Shown one piece after another: positions 1 to 8,666 of a stretch of 64,000 nt of DNA. The notes below the pieces were generated by a model. The model had not been told where the DNA came from. It searched no databases and saw only the letters and a program-made list of their open reading frames with translations. The first letter of the stretch is position 1; each line of letters starts with the position of its first letter. Position numbers and translations under genes: made by a program. The stretch spans positions 1,302,001 to 1,366,000 of the forward strand of contig NZ_CP053348.1 in NCBI RefSeq assembly GCF_013394595.1. Direction: 5' to 3'. The DNA comes from Winogradskyella forsetii (GTDB lineage: Bacteria; Bacteroidota; Bacteroidia; Flavobacteriales; Flavobacteriaceae).

Positions 1-1679
1 CAATCGTAGGACTGACGGCAACGGCGACTGAAAAGGTACAAGAAGATATTTTGAAGAGTTTAGGCATGCCAAACGCCGTTACTTTTAAAGCCTCATTTAA
101 CAGACCCAATCTTTATTATGAAGTACGACCAAAAACGAAAAATGTAGATTCAGATATCATTCGTTTTGTGAAACAGAATGAAGGGAAATCCGGAATTATT
201 TATTGTCTGAGTCGTAAACGTGTTGAAGAATTATCGCAAGTGCTTCAGGTTAATGGTATAAAAGCGGTGCCTTATCATGCAGGTCTCGATGCTAAAACCA
301 GGGTAAAACATCAAGATATGTTCTTGATGGAAGATACAGATGTTGTGGTGGCAACCATAGCTTTCGGAATGGGAATAGATAAACCAGATGTTCGCTTTGT
401 GATTCATCATGATATTCCTAAAAGTATTGAAAGTTATTACCAAGAAACAGGAAGAGCTGGTAGAGATGGAGGCGAAGGGCATTGTTTGGCTTACTATGCC
501 TATAAAGATATTGAGAAGCTTGAAAAATTCATGGCAGGGAAACCTGTTGCTGAACAAGAAATAGGGCACGCCTTATTGCAAGAAGTAGTGGCTTTCTCTG
601 AAACGTCTATGTCCAGACGAAAATTTATCCTTCATTATTTTGGCGAAGAGTTTGATAATGCAACAGGAGAAGGTGGCGATATGGATGATAATGTACGCCA
701 TCCTAAAAAACAGAAGGAAGCTAAAGATGACGTTCAGATTTTATTGGATACAGTACAAAAAACCAATGAAAAATATAAGGCCAAAGATTTGGTGCAAGTC
801 CTTGTCGGCAATTCAAATGCGCTCATTTCGTCTCATAAAACCGATACCCAAGATTTTTTTGGTATTGGAAAAGATAAAGATAAACGCTATTGGATGGCGT
901 TGATTCGTCAGGTTATAGTCGCTCGTTTATTAAAGAAAGATATTGAAACTTACGGTGTTTTAAGGTTAAGTAAAAGTGGCTTGGATTTTATAAAAAATCC
1001 AAAATCCTTTATGATGGCAGAAGACCATGTGTTCGATGAAGATACAAACGATGGTATTGTAACCAATACTAAAGGCGGTGGAGCAGTAGCCGACGAGAAA
1101 TTGATGAAAATGCTTAAGGATTTGCGGAAACGTAATGCCAAAAAATTAGGCGTACCTCCATTTGTGATTTTTCAAGACCCATCCTTAGAAGATATGGCGC
1201 TGAAATATCCTATTACGATAGACGAATTGTCTAACGTACATGGTGTAGGCGAGAGTAAGGCCAAAAAATACGGTAAGGATTTTGTGGGTTTAATTGCAGA
1301 TTATGTTGAGGATAACGACATCATGCGACCAGATGATATGATTGTAAAATCTACAGGAACAAACTCTGCTATAAAACTATACATCATACAAAACGTCGAT
1401 AGAAAATTACCTTTAAGTGATATTGCCTCTTCAAAAGGCATGGAAATGAAAGCATTTATTAAGGAAATGGAATCTATTGTTTTTTCAGGAACCAAGTTGA
1501 ATATCAACTATTGGATTGATGAGATTTTGGACGAAGACCAGCAAGAAGAAATCCATGAGTATTTTATGGAATCTGAAAGCGATAAAATAGATGATGCCAT
1601 AGAAGAATTTGATGGTGATTATGATGACGAAGAATTACGTTTGTATCGCATTAAATTTATGAGTGAGGTTGCTAACTAG
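1..1679 (+). CDS. recQ: ATP-dependent DNA helicase RecQ, 3' part (5' end outside window)
   Basis: SF2 helicase that unwinds recombination and repair intermediates. The frame is open from base 3 and begins at helicase motif III (GLTATAT), so the Walker A and DEAH motifs lie upstream of the window. The visible part carries the second RecA-like domain with motif VI (QETGRAGRDG), an RQC region, and an HRDC domain near the sequence LRKRNAKKLGVPP. The segment that normally holds the four zinc-binding cysteines (after SRRKFILHYFGEEF) has no cysteines. As far as I recall this is common in Bacteroidota RecQ. The tail is acidic. An internal TTG at 51 is not the true start. Confidence 0.93.
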   Translation, partial: IVGLTATATEKVQEDILKSLGMPNAVTFKASFNRPNLYYEVRPKTKNVDSDIIRFVKQNEGKSGIIYCLSRKRVEELSQVLQVNGIKAVPYHAGLDAKTRVKHQDMFLMEDTDVVVATIAFGMGIDKPDVRFVIHHDIPKSIESYYQETGRAGRDGGEGHCLAYYAYKDIEKLEKFMAGKPVAEQEIGHALLQEVVAFSETSMSRRKFILHYFGEEFDNATGEGGDMDDNVRHPKKQKEAKDDVQILLDTVQKTNEKYKAKDLVQVLVGNSNALISSHKTDTQDFFGIGKDKDKRYWMALIRQVIVARLLKKDIETYGVLRLSKSGLDFIKNPKSFMMAEDHVFDEDTNDGIVTNTKGGGAVADEKLMKMLKDLRKRNAKKLGVPPFVIFQDPSLEDMALKYPITIDELSNVHGVGESKAKKYGKDFVGLIADYVEDNDIMRPDDMIVKSTGTNSAIKLYIIQNVDRKLPLSDIASSKGMEMKAFIKEMESIVFSGTKLNINYWIDEILDEDQQEEIHEYFMESESDKIDDAIEEFDGDYDDEELRLYRIKFMSEVAN

Positions 1680-1978
1680 TTTCCCTTTGTCCTGTGGACA
1701 TTTAATTCAGTTGTTTATATTTTATTTATTTTGATTCATTGAATCTTCGATGTCCCCAAAGTGGAAAGTTTGAAGTCGCAGTCTCTCTCGACAGCTATAG
1801 GGATTAGGAGATTAGTTGTCCATTTAAAAATTTAGTTTTTAAAGTATCATTTGAACCACGTCAAGCCTCTGAGAATCTCTGCGTAATAACTCTTTGCCAA
1901 TGATCTAAGCCGCAAAAAATTTGTGAAAATTAGTGAAATTCGTGTCAGAAAAATAACGAACACATTATTTAGAAAACT
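1680..1978. other. Intergenic region without a gene
   Basis: About 300 bases between convergent recQ and a small minus-strand gene. I see no ORF worth calling. It holds a decayed palindrome (listed separately) and phrases such as TCTGAGAATCTCTGCG and GTGAAAATTAGTGAAATTCG, which look like degenerate dispersed intergenic sequence. Confidence 0.5.
1786..1803. repeat. Decayed palindromic dispersed repeat, copy 1
   Basis: TCTCGACAGCTATAGGGA is an imperfect palindrome. It continues into GATTAGG, exactly as a second copy at 20699-20716 does, so the two are likely members of one dispersed intergenic family. Confidence 0.5.
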
Positions 1979-2419
1979 CTATTCTTCCTCATCGATAGCG
2001 TTGTCAACAACATACTTACTAAACAAAATATCATGCTTCTTAACGTTAAGCTGAATGCTTTTTAGTGTAGCATTTTCCAACTTTTTTACTTCACTTTCCT
2101 CAACCTGAAAATCAATCTTAGTCACATTTCGGCCTTTTATATCAGAACCTTCAGATTCAAATTCTGGCATATCAGATTTAAGTTTTAATTCAAAATTATT
2201 GCCAGCAAAATAAAGTGTGGCACCAGTTTTACATTTTACTTTCAGTTGTCCAACAATAACCGTTTGAAAAAAGAAATAACCGCCCAATTCATTCAAACCA
2301 GCAAAAAGCACATTGTTTTCAGAGACTCCAAACGGTCTGTTCTCTACGTCAGTTATAATTGCCTCAACGGTATCCTCGGATTTTGTTTCAGAGCCGAAGA
2401 GTTTAGATAAAAATGCCAT
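1979..2419 (-). CDS. Conserved hypothetical protein (about 146 aa)
   Basis: I do not recognise the family. The product begins MAFLSKLFGSE, has no signal peptide or membrane segment, and ends in an acidic tail (DNAIDEEE). It is mostly alternating hydrophobic and polar residues, suggesting a small beta-rich soluble domain. The frame stays open to 2470, but the extra N-terminus (MKYLKFELIKLVLKK) is poor in character and MAFLSK is the better start. It is convergent with recQ and separated by 7-bp-unit arrays from the divergent isomerase gene. Confidence 0.65.
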   Translation of the reverse strand: MAFLSKLFGSETKSEDTVEAIITDVENRPFGVSENNVLFAGLNELGGYFFFQTVIVGQLKVKCKTGATLYFAGNNFELKLKSDMPEFESEGSDIKGRNVTKIDFQVEESEVKKLENATLKSIQLNVKKHDILFSKYVVDNAIDEEE

Positions 2420-2570
2420 GTCGTTTTTTTTCAAAACTAACTTTATTAATTCGAATTTCAAATATTTCAATGTTTAAGTGGCGGTTTTTCTTTGGCTATC
2501 GTCAATAAGTATTTTATTTCTTTGGGCAGTTTTGAGACTTCTTTGTGGAACTTTGTGTTATAGCTTTTTA

Positions 2571-2764
2571 AGCACGAAGCACGAAGCACGAAGCACGAAG
2601 CACGAAGCACGAAGCACGAAGCACGAAGCACGAAGCACGAAGCACGAAGCACGAAGCACGAAGCACGAAGCACGAAGCACGAAGCACGAAGCACGAAGCA
2701 CGAAGCACGAAGCACGAAGCACGAAGCACGAAGCACGAAGCACGAAGCACGAAGCACGAAGCAC
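2571..2764. repeat. Heptanucleotide tandem array, about 27.7 copies of AGCACGA
   Basis: An almost perfect run of the 7-bp unit AGCACGA. Because 7 is not a multiple of 3 and the unit makes no stop codon, every frame on both strands is open; the predicted peptides (repeats of STKHEAR or VLRASCF) are artefacts. Perfect homogeneity suggests recent slippage expansion or a very active repeat. Confidence 0.97.
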
Positions 2765-2769
2765 CAATC

Positions 2770-2811
2770 CGTCATCTGTCATCCGTCTTCCGTCTTCCGT
2801 CTTCCGTCATT
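2770..2811. repeat. Second heptamer array (CGTCTTC type), 6 copies
   Basis: Six successive 7-bp units: CGTCATC, TGTCATC, three CGTCTTC, then CGTCATT. It lies 5 bases after the AGCACGA array and has a different unit of the same length. Confidence 0.85.
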
Positions 2812-2866
2812 TTCCCACTAACCATCCAAATCTTCAATCTAAATTCGTAAATCATAAATCATTGAC

Positions 2867-2874
2867 TATCTTTG
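2867..2874 (+). promoter_or_regulatory. -7 promoter box of the PPIase gene
   Basis: TATCTTTG matches the Bacteroidota TAnnTTTG -7 element and lies 24 bases before the ATG at 2899. The heptamer arrays end about 55 bases upstream, so array length could change upstream promoter context. Confidence 0.6.
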
Positions 2875-2898
2875 CACCTTCAAACAAAAGAAAACACA

Positions 2899-3834
2899 AT
2901 GCAAGACGGTTTATACGCAAAATTCAACACCACCAAAGGTGAAATATTAGTAAATTTAGAGTTCGAAAAGGCTCCAGGAACAGTTGGTAATTTTGTGGCA
3001 CTAGCAGAAGGAAACTTAGAAAATTCAGCTAAACCACAAGGAAACCCTTATTATGATGGTTTAAAATTCCACAGAGTTATCCCAGATTTTATGATACAAG
3101 GTGGTTGTCCACAAGGTACAGGAACGGGAAACCCTGGTTATAAATTTGATGATGAGTTTCATCCAGATTTAAAACATGATGGTCCTGGTGTATTGGCTAT
3201 GGCAAATTCAGGTCCTGGAACTAATGGTAGCCAATTCTACATTACGCATGTTGCTACGGATTGGTTAGATGGAAAACATACGGTTTTTGGAAACGTAGTT
3301 GAAGGACAGGATGTTGTAGATGCTATTGCGCAAGGCGATAAAATTGAAAGCTTAGAAATTATAAGACAAGGCGACTCGGCTGAAAAATTTAACGCCATTG
3401 AAGCGTTTAGAACTTTTGAAGGCTCTCGTGAAAAGCGTATTGCAGCAGAACGTGAAGCGGCAAGAGCAGAGTTGGATAAGTTAGCGGAAGGATTTGACGA
3501 AACAAAATCTGGTTTACGTTATAAAATCATTCAAAAAGGTGATGGTAAAAAAGCTGAAAAAGGACATACGGTTTCTGTTCACTATAAAGGTCAATTGTCT
3601 GATGGTACAGTTTTCGATTCGTCATACAAAAGAAATTCCCCTTTAGATTTTCAAGTAGGCGTAGGTCAAGTGATTCCAGGTTGGGATGAAGGCATTTGTT
3701 TACTTAACGTTGGTGATAAAGCACGTTTGGTAATTCCTAGCGATTTAGCTTATGGTGCCGCTGGAGCAGGAGGTGTAATTCCACCAAATGCAACCTTGGT
3801 TTTCGATGTGGAATTAATGGATGTGAAAGCCTAG
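2899..3834 (+). CDS. Peptidylprolyl isomerase, cyclophilin-FKBP fusion
   Basis: Catalyses cis-trans isomerisation of X-Pro bonds with two unrelated catalytic domains in one chain. Residues 1 to about 165 are cyclophilin ([13 protein letters not shown], then [14 protein letters not shown]). A charged helical linker rich in E, R and A follows. Residues about 215-311 are FKBP ([32 protein letters not shown]). This is the dual-family immunophilin arrangement described in Flavobacterium. There is no signal peptide, so it is probably cytoplasmic. ATG at 2899 is preferred over the upstream 2872 frame extension because it lies just after a -7 box and begins at the cyclophilin fold. Confidence 0.95.
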   Translation: MQDGLYAKFNTTKGEILVNLEFEKAPGTVGNFVALAEGNLENSAKPQGNPYYDGLKFHRVIPDFMIQGGCPQGTGTGNPGYKFDDEFHPDLKHDGPGVLAMANSGPGTNGSQFYITHVATDWLDGKHTVFGNVVEGQDVVDAIAQGDKIESLEIIRQGDSAEKFNAIEAFRTFEGSREKRIAAEREAARAELDKLAEGFDETKSGLRYKIIQKGDGKKAEKGHTVSVHYKGQLSDGTVFDSSYKRNSPLDFQVGVGQVIPGWDEGICLLNVGDKARLVIPSDLAYGAAGAGGVIPPNATLVFDVELMDVKA

Positions 3835-3870
3835 ATTTATCTAATTTAAGTAACAAAATAGTAAAAGAAT

Positions 3871-3897
3871 CGTCTCACTTATAGTGGGACTTTTTTT
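3871..3897 (+). terminator. Rho-independent terminator after the PPIase gene
   Basis: GTCTCACT-TAT-AGTGGGAC forms an 8-bp stem (one G-U pair) followed by seven T residues. Confidence 0.85.
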
Positions 3898-3933
3898 ATG
3901 TTCAAAATTAAACGCAACCAAACCATTTTCAAA

Positions 3934-4638
3934 ATGAAACTAAAAACACTTCTTTTAGCACTATTACTTTCATTCATAGTTTTTAATTGTTCAAAAAACA
4001 TCGACTATTCAGAAGCCTTTAAAAAAGAGACCTCAGGAAGTTACATTTATAATCCAGATGATTTAATTGAGGTTTATTATGAAGATAACACACTGTATCT
4101 AAATTGGAGAGGTGGAAAAATTAAACCCGTTGCATTAGATACAAACGAATTTTTTGTGGCAGATATGTATAAGAAATTCCGTTTTGTGCAACATCCAGAA
4201 ACTAGACAGCGCTATTTGTCTGTAATTTCAGAAGAAAATGAAAATCAAATGACCTACGATTATCTAAAAGCACCAGAAGGTTATAAAACACCAAGCGCTC
4301 ATCTAAAAGAAGGTAATTATGACAATGCACTAGCTGGTTATTTGGAAATTAAGAAACAAGATTCAACAAGTATCTTTATAAATGAACGGGATTTTAATCG
4401 CATGGGTTACCAAAACATACGAAAACATGACTATGAAAAGGCGATTGAAATATTAAAAATAAATGCTGCTTTACATCCTGAAAGTGCCAATGTATATGAT
4501 AGTTTAGGAGAGGCTTATCTATTACATGGCGATAGTTTACAGGCCTATACTAATTATAAAAAGACGTTAGAAATTAATTCTGAGAACAGACAGGCTAAGG
4601 AGTTTGTAAATGCCTATGTAGCTAATAGTAAAGAATGA
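3934..4638 (+). CDS. TPR-containing lipoprotein
   Basis: A probable lipoprotein: MKLKTLLLALLLSFIVFNC places a cysteine after a hydrophobic segment, in a lipobox-like context (FNCSK). The middle is a beta-rich domain I do not recognise. The last third has two TPR-like helix pairs (YDNALAGYLEIKK; ANVYDSLGEAYLLHGD), so it probably binds a peptide or partner in the periplasm. The frame opens at 3898, but that ATG sits inside the tail of the preceding terminator, so ATG 3934 is chosen. Confidence 0.75.
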   Translation: MKLKTLLLALLLSFIVFNCSKNIDYSEAFKKETSGSYIYNPDDLIEVYYEDNTLYLNWRGGKIKPVALDTNEFFVADMYKKFRFVQHPETRQRYLSVISEENENQMTYDYLKAPEGYKTPSAHLKEGNYDNALAGYLEIKKQDSTSIFINERDFNRMGYQNIRKHDYEKAIEILKINAALHPESANVYDSLGEAYLLHGDSLQAYTNYKKTLEINSENRQAKEFVNAYVANSKE

Positions 4639-4686
4639 TCACTCTCAACTTATGAGGTTTTTTGGGTCTTTTATACTGAAAATTCC

Positions 4687-4694
4687 TAACTTTG
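4687..4694 (+). promoter_or_regulatory. -7 promoter box very close to the start codon
   Basis: TAACTTTG fits TAnnTTTG, with TTTG (4661-4664) about 22 bases upstream as a possible -33 element. Only 4 bases separate the box from the ATG at 4699, so the transcript may be leaderless. Confidence 0.55.
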
Positions 4695-4698
4695 CGAC

Positions 4699-5127
4699 AT
4701 GTTAAGTATAAGGCATAGCAATTTGTATTCGGAAGTTTTAAAAGAACTGAACTACGAATTTGGCGATGTTTTTATTTTTGATGGTTTTGTGATATCAGAA
4801 GTAAAGGAAGGTGTAAGCTATTCTTGGGAACTACATGGAAAACCTACCGTTAAAGCTGTAGTTGACTTCTTAAAAACCGATGGTAGCGATGTAGTTTATA
4901 TATCCCATAGAATTAATTCTTATTCTGTAGTACCAATGGATTGGCTTAAATTTTATAAGCAAAGTCTTAACTTAAAAGGTTACGGTATTGTCACATATAA
5001 TAATGTTAGTACGATAAGTTCTGTAATTGAAAACCTATTTTTTAAAAAGCAAATAAGACGATTCATTACAATTGAATCCGCTATACAATGGGCAAAACTC
5101 ATTGATCTAGTAGAAGCGAATGATTGA
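4699..5127 (+). CDS. Conserved hypothetical protein (142 aa)
   Basis: I do not recognise this family with certainty. It is a soluble alpha/beta protein without signal peptide. The C-terminal pattern (IRRFITIESAIQWAKLIDLV) loosely resembles the end of SpoIIAA/STAS-like domains, but this is weak. It is a single gene with its own promoter box, and the ATG lies where transcription would be expected to begin, pointing to leaderless or near-leaderless translation. Confidence 0.7.
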   Translation: MLSIRHSNLYSEVLKELNYEFGDVFIFDGFVISEVKEGVSYSWELHGKPTVKAVVDFLKTDGSDVVYISHRINSYSVVPMDWLKFYKQSLNLKGYGIVTYNNVSTISSVIENLFFKKQIRRFITIESAIQWAKLIDLVEAND

Positions 5128-5364
5128 CCAATGTATCATTTCTTATTTGTGTTCTTTTAGTCAACTTTGACATAAGCCTGCCTATATTTTAGAAGTCTAT
5201 TATACTAGATCATAAACCATCCATCCAATTTTATTATTGTAAACAATTTTATTCAAGCTCTAAAGTTGTCTTAAAATTCAAGATTTTTCTATTAAAGTTC
5301 TTTTTTTAATAGTCATACCAAGCAATATTTTATAATTTTATCGAAAATCAAAAAACACAACTTT

Positions 5365-6837
5365 ATGAAACGACTATTACTTAATTTATTTACTGTTCTT
5401 GGCTTTGTCGGTATACTTTCTGCGCAATATACCACGCCAGATACAGGTATGACCTATAGCTTGGATGATCTTGTTGCGGCAAGTCCTGCGACTATTTCAG
5501 TATCAGGCACTACCTATACTTTAGTGGAAGACCTTACCATTTCTGCGACGGATACGTTTCTTATTAATTCTGATGCAACTTTAGAAATTGGAGCAGGTAT
5601 AAGAATTACCATTTTTGGAACCTTTAACGTCGATGCTAGCAGTGTAATGTTTACTGCTGTAGATACAAACGCACCTTATGATGGCTTTCGTTTCGAGGAA
5701 TTTTCAGATATTAATATTCAAAATGCTACCATAGAGTATGGCGGTGGTTTGAGAGTGTTAACAGAAACCTTCACTATTAATAATTGTTTAATTACCAATA
5801 ATGTTTCTGGTGTTTCTACGGGAGGCGTTATTGGACTTTCTAGAGGAATGCCTCAAATTACCAATAACACTATTACCTTTAATGAAACTACAGGCATTGG
5901 ATCTGGAGCTACAAATCAAGTTTCTCCTTATATTTTTAATAATTATTTTGAAGGTAATAATCAAGCCAACTCTAACCGACCACAAATTAATTTAGGACCT
6001 TCACTTACTGATCAGCCGACTCAAATTATTCAGAACACGGTAAAAGGTGACCGTAATTTAACATTGGTAGGCGGCATTTCTGTTTCTGACTTATTGGGTT
6101 CTGGAGGTGTGAACGCCATCATCGATGACAATATTATAACTGATAATCGTTATGGCATGGTCATTCAGAGTAACAATGTGACTGCGTTTATTAGAAATAA
6201 TGTAATTGAAGACAATGATACGCAAGGTGCTCCTTTTCAAGGTGGAAGTGGTATTTCATTGGTGGCCTCTGTGGAAGGGAATAACATTATTGCCAGTGGT
6301 AATGAGATCCGAAGAAATTTATGGGGCATTACGCTTCAAGGTGAATCCATGATAAACTTGGGTGACAATGTTGATAATGTTGGGCAAAATGTATTTTCTG
6401 ACAATGGTAATGGTGGCGCAACCTATGCGCTTTTCAACAATACAGACAATCCATTGACGGCAATGCACAATTGTTGGGATGAAAACAATGTTCCTAATAC
6501 ACTTGCAGATGCAGAAGCTGTAATTTCACATCAAAACGATGATAATACTTTGGGATTAGTGACGTTTGACCCAGTTGATTGTGCATTTTTAGGTGTTGAT
6601 GATTTGGCTTTTAATGGGTTTAGCATTTATCCGAACCCTACAGATGGCCAACTGAACTTTGATAATAATACGGCTTTTGAACATTTAAATGTTTATAGCA
6701 TCGATGGGAAATTGATAACCGAAAAAACGCTTCAATTAGGAGCCAATGCCTTACACCTTGATTTGAATTCTGGTATTTATATGTTGGAATTTAATGGAGA
6801 AAGCGCTAGAGTGATTAAAAAACTGGTGATTAAATAG
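5365..6837 (+). CDS. Secreted beta-helix protein with T9SS C-terminal sorting domain
   Basis: A secreted, possibly surface-attached protein. A signal peptide (MKRLLLNLFTVLGFVGILSAQ) is followed by many imperfect repeats rich in N, G and I (NNVIEDN, SGNEIRRN, DDNIITDN), as in right-handed parallel beta-helices of the pectate-lyase or NosD type. Residues about 415-490 form a Por secretion C-terminal domain (FSIYPNPTDGQLNF ending in KKLVIK), the substrate tag of the type IX secretion system. No catalytic residues can be assigned, so the ligand or substrate is unknown. It is monocistronic, with a terminator just downstream. Confidence 0.9.
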   Translation: MKRLLLNLFTVLGFVGILSAQYTTPDTGMTYSLDDLVAASPATISVSGTTYTLVEDLTISATDTFLINSDATLEIGAGIRITIFGTFNVDASSVMFTAVDTNAPYDGFRFEEFSDINIQNATIEYGGGLRVLTETFTINNCLITNNVSGVSTGGVIGLSRGMPQITNNTITFNETTGIGSGATNQVSPYIFNNYFEGNNQANSNRPQINLGPSLTDQPTQIIQNTVKGDRNLTLVGGISVSDLLGSGGVNAIIDDNIITDNRYGMVIQSNNVTAFIRNNVIEDNDTQGAPFQGGSGISLVASVEGNNIIASGNEIRRNLWGITLQGESMINLGDNVDNVGQNVFSDNGNGGATYALFNNTDNPLTAMHNCWDENNVPNTLADAEAVISHQNDDNTLGLVTFDPVDCAFLGVDDLAFNGFSIYPNPTDGQLNFDNNTAFEHLNVYSIDGKLITEKTLQLGANALHLDLNSGIYMLEFNGESARVIKKLVIK

Positions 6838-6861
6838 TTTTTTAATAGATTGATATGGAAA

Positions 6862-6890
6862 AGCTTCATCTTTTGGATGGAGCTTTTTTA
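6862..6890 (+). terminator. Rho-independent terminator after the beta-helix gene
   Basis: GCTTCATC-loop-GATGGAGC stem with one G-U pair, followed by a run of T residues. Confidence 0.8.
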
Positions 6891-7161
6891 TTTAGTCATG
6901 TTGGTCATTAAATTTGTTGTAAGCCTGTTTGCCTGTAGGGAGGTACAACAAAGCTTGCGGAGATTAATATGAGCGAATAGTTGCCAAAGGAAAGAGTAAA
7001 AAATGGCGTTGATAGGCTTTTGTAATAAGCTCTTGAAACAGGCTTTTGCAAAAGTAAAATCAGGTTCAATATATGATGCAGAATATAAAAAAAGGACGTA
7101 AGTGAAAAATTAATGTGATTTTAGTTGTTTTTTAGCACAGTACTTTGTTACCTGTAGTGCT
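6891..7161. other. Intergenic region
   Basis: I see no gene. The right end (about 7140-7160) contains GTTACCTGTAGTGC, which reads in reverse as GCACTACAGGTAAC and resembles the ends of the structured element at 7857-8025. It may be another copy of that boundary. Confidence 0.45.
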
Positions 7162-7653
7162 TTATTTTTCAGCTATTATTTTGTTTAGTCGTGGTTGTAA
7201 AATCCAAATTCCAATGATGAAAAAATAGATTAAGAATATTTCTGCAACTAAATCAGCTGTTTCATATTCTTTACTTAATTCTGCTCTTTTTATTGTTTTT
7301 GCAGAATATATTGTAATTTTTGCAATTGCTATAAATCCGATAAATATACTCAGAATTATAATCCACGTATCAATTCTGTCATAAGTTCTCATTATACTAT
7401 CTCGATAATTTATTGCTAAAGGAATTAGTGAAAGCGAATATAAAATCCACCAAATATTCATACGCTTAATTAATTCAAGATTGTTTTTGTTTAGAACTTT
7501 TCCAATAGAATAAATCCAGAGTAAAAAAAGTAAGAAGTATATACCAAATGAAATAAACCAAAAGTCAGATTTTATAAAAAGCGACAATTGAATAGCTCCT
7601 AAAATCCAAATTAGAAATAGTTGCCAATGTTTTAATCTTAGAAATATTTTCAT
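7162..7653 (-). CDS. Small multi-spanning membrane protein
   Basis: I do not recognise a functional family. The product has about five hydrophobic helices (for example LFLIWILGAIQLSLFI and IFLIYFFIIGIWIL). Its ATG overlaps the stop of the 68-aa gene upstream by 4 bases, so the two are probably translated together. Both lie in one unit bounded by related structured repeats, so this looks like gene-cassette cargo. The base composition is very A/T-rich. Confidence 0.7.
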   Translation of the reverse strand: MKIFLRLKHWQLFLIWILGAIQLSLFIKSDFWFISFGIYFLLFLLWIYSIGKVLNKNNLELIKRMNIWWILYSLSLIPLAINYRDSIMRTYDRIDTWIIILSIFIGFIAIAKITIYSAKTIKRAELSKEYETADLVAEIFLIYFFIIGIWILQPRLNKIIAEK

Positions 7654-7856
7654 TTATTTCCTTTTAAAAGATGTTTTACAGCAAGTCTATATAAAAATAT
7701 TGCAACTCCAAATGTTACAAAAATATGAACAACATCTAAGACAATCTCATTTCCAATTAAATTGCTCAAAAGAGGAATGACCATGGCAATTGCTATCGTT
7801 CCACCAATTATAAATCCAATTATTCCAAATAAAATTTTGAGTAAGGTTATTTTCAT
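7650..7856 (-). CDS. Small membrane protein (68 aa)
   Basis: Two predicted transmembrane helices (LFGIIGFIIGGTIAIAMVIPLL and VVHIFVTFGVAIFLYRLAV) and a basic tail. No known family recognised. It is the first gene of a two-gene unit with the 163-aa membrane protein (4-base overlap), and its start lies just inside the edge of the structured element at 7857-8025. Confidence 0.65.
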   Translation of the reverse strand: MKITLLKILFGIIGFIIGGTIAIAMVIPLLSNLIGNEIVLDVVHIFVTFGVAIFLYRLAVKHLLKGNK

Positions 7857-8025
7857 GCGTGGTGTTTTTTCAGCATTACAGGTAACGTGATTGTGTAAGC
7901 GTCAGTAACGGCAAAAAGCGTTAGTATTTTTCCGTTGACGCAACTAAGTTAGTTAAAACGGCTGAATTTCCGATAGGGAATTCAGTAGTTATTGCGTTTA
8001 CACGTTGTTGTGTGTAGTGTTTAAT
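7857..8025. repeat. Structured intergenic element with inverted ends (cassette boundary-like)
   Basis: A 169-bp spacer with nested inverted repeats: GCGTCAGTAACGG (7899) against CCGTTGACGC (7932), and CTGAATT (7962) against AATTCAG (7979). The two ends mirror each other (CATTACAGGTAACGTG at the left, ACGTTGTTGTGTGTAGTG at the right). Related ends recur at 7140-7160 and 8519-8560. This resembles a folded recombination site (attC-like) or a non-autonomous mobile repeat. Confidence 0.55.
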
Positions 8026-8514
8026 TCAGTCATTTTCTTTTTTCATTTCAGCTTTTATTCGGTCAGCTGATTTTGCTATGAACAATAACAGAATTATTGC
8101 TACAATATTTATATTCAATTCAATTATGTCAGGATTTGCATTTCGAGATAAATTCCAATTTGCAAATCCAAAGTCAAGTCCAACAATAGTGTCATTAGTC
8201 AATTCAGTCGTTATTCGAAGATAAATTCCGATTGCAAAATCAAAAATGTAACCAAATAGGACAAAACTAATAACTTGAGTCGCTTGTGAAAAAAGAGATA
8301 GATTTAAACCTTTCTGATATTTTTTTTGAATGAGTAAAATTCCGCTATAAATTGAAATTCCGCATAGAGTAATAAATAGTGAAAGTGAAAAAATGAAAAA
8401 TCCGTTTGAATTCAACTTATCATAAACCCTTAAATAAATGAGTAATAATCCGAATATTCCTCCGATAATTTCATAGTATGCTAAATATTCAATTCGTTGG
8501 TAGATTTTTTTCAT
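8026..8514 (-). CDS. Small multi-spanning membrane protein (162 aa)
   Basis: Four hydrophobic segments (GGIFGLLLIYLRVY; FIFSLSLFITLCGISIYSGILL; VISFVLFGYIFDFAIGIYL; NINIVAIILLLFIA) with a charged C-terminus. I do not recognise a family. The gene is flanked by related structured repeats (7857-8025 on the 3' side, TTACACACAACTCGTTATATAG on the 5' side when read on the plus strand), so it looks like a separate one-gene cassette beside the two-gene cassette at 7162-7856. Confidence 0.65.
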   Translation of the reverse strand: MKKIYQRIEYLAYYEIIGGIFGLLLIYLRVYDKLNSNGFFIFSLSLFITLCGISIYSGILLIQKKYQKGLNLSLFSQATQVISFVLFGYIFDFAIGIYLRITTELTNDTIVGLDFGFANWNLSRNANPDIIELNINIVAIILLLFIAKSADRIKAEMKKEND

Positions 8515-8666
8515 TCACGCTTTTTTTACATTACACACAACTCGTTATATAGTAACCTTTATAATACATATCCTGTAAACAAGCCAGGATAACAACACTT
8601 TTCTATTTTTATTTCTAATTTTATAAAATTAGTCAAAACTCTAAAGACCTATATAGTTAGTCCCAC

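Noticed and set aside
2571-2764. CRISPR array
   Set aside because: The repeat is a head-to-tail 7-mer with no spacers and there are no cas genes in the window.
2467-2942. Long repetitive ORFs on both strands (VLRASCF and STKHEAR repeats)
   Set aside because: They are produced by a stop-free 7-bp tandem repeat that opens all six frames; no independent coding signal.
5788-5995. Two small ORFs inside the beta-helix gene
   Set aside because: Shadow frames of a repetitive coding sequence.
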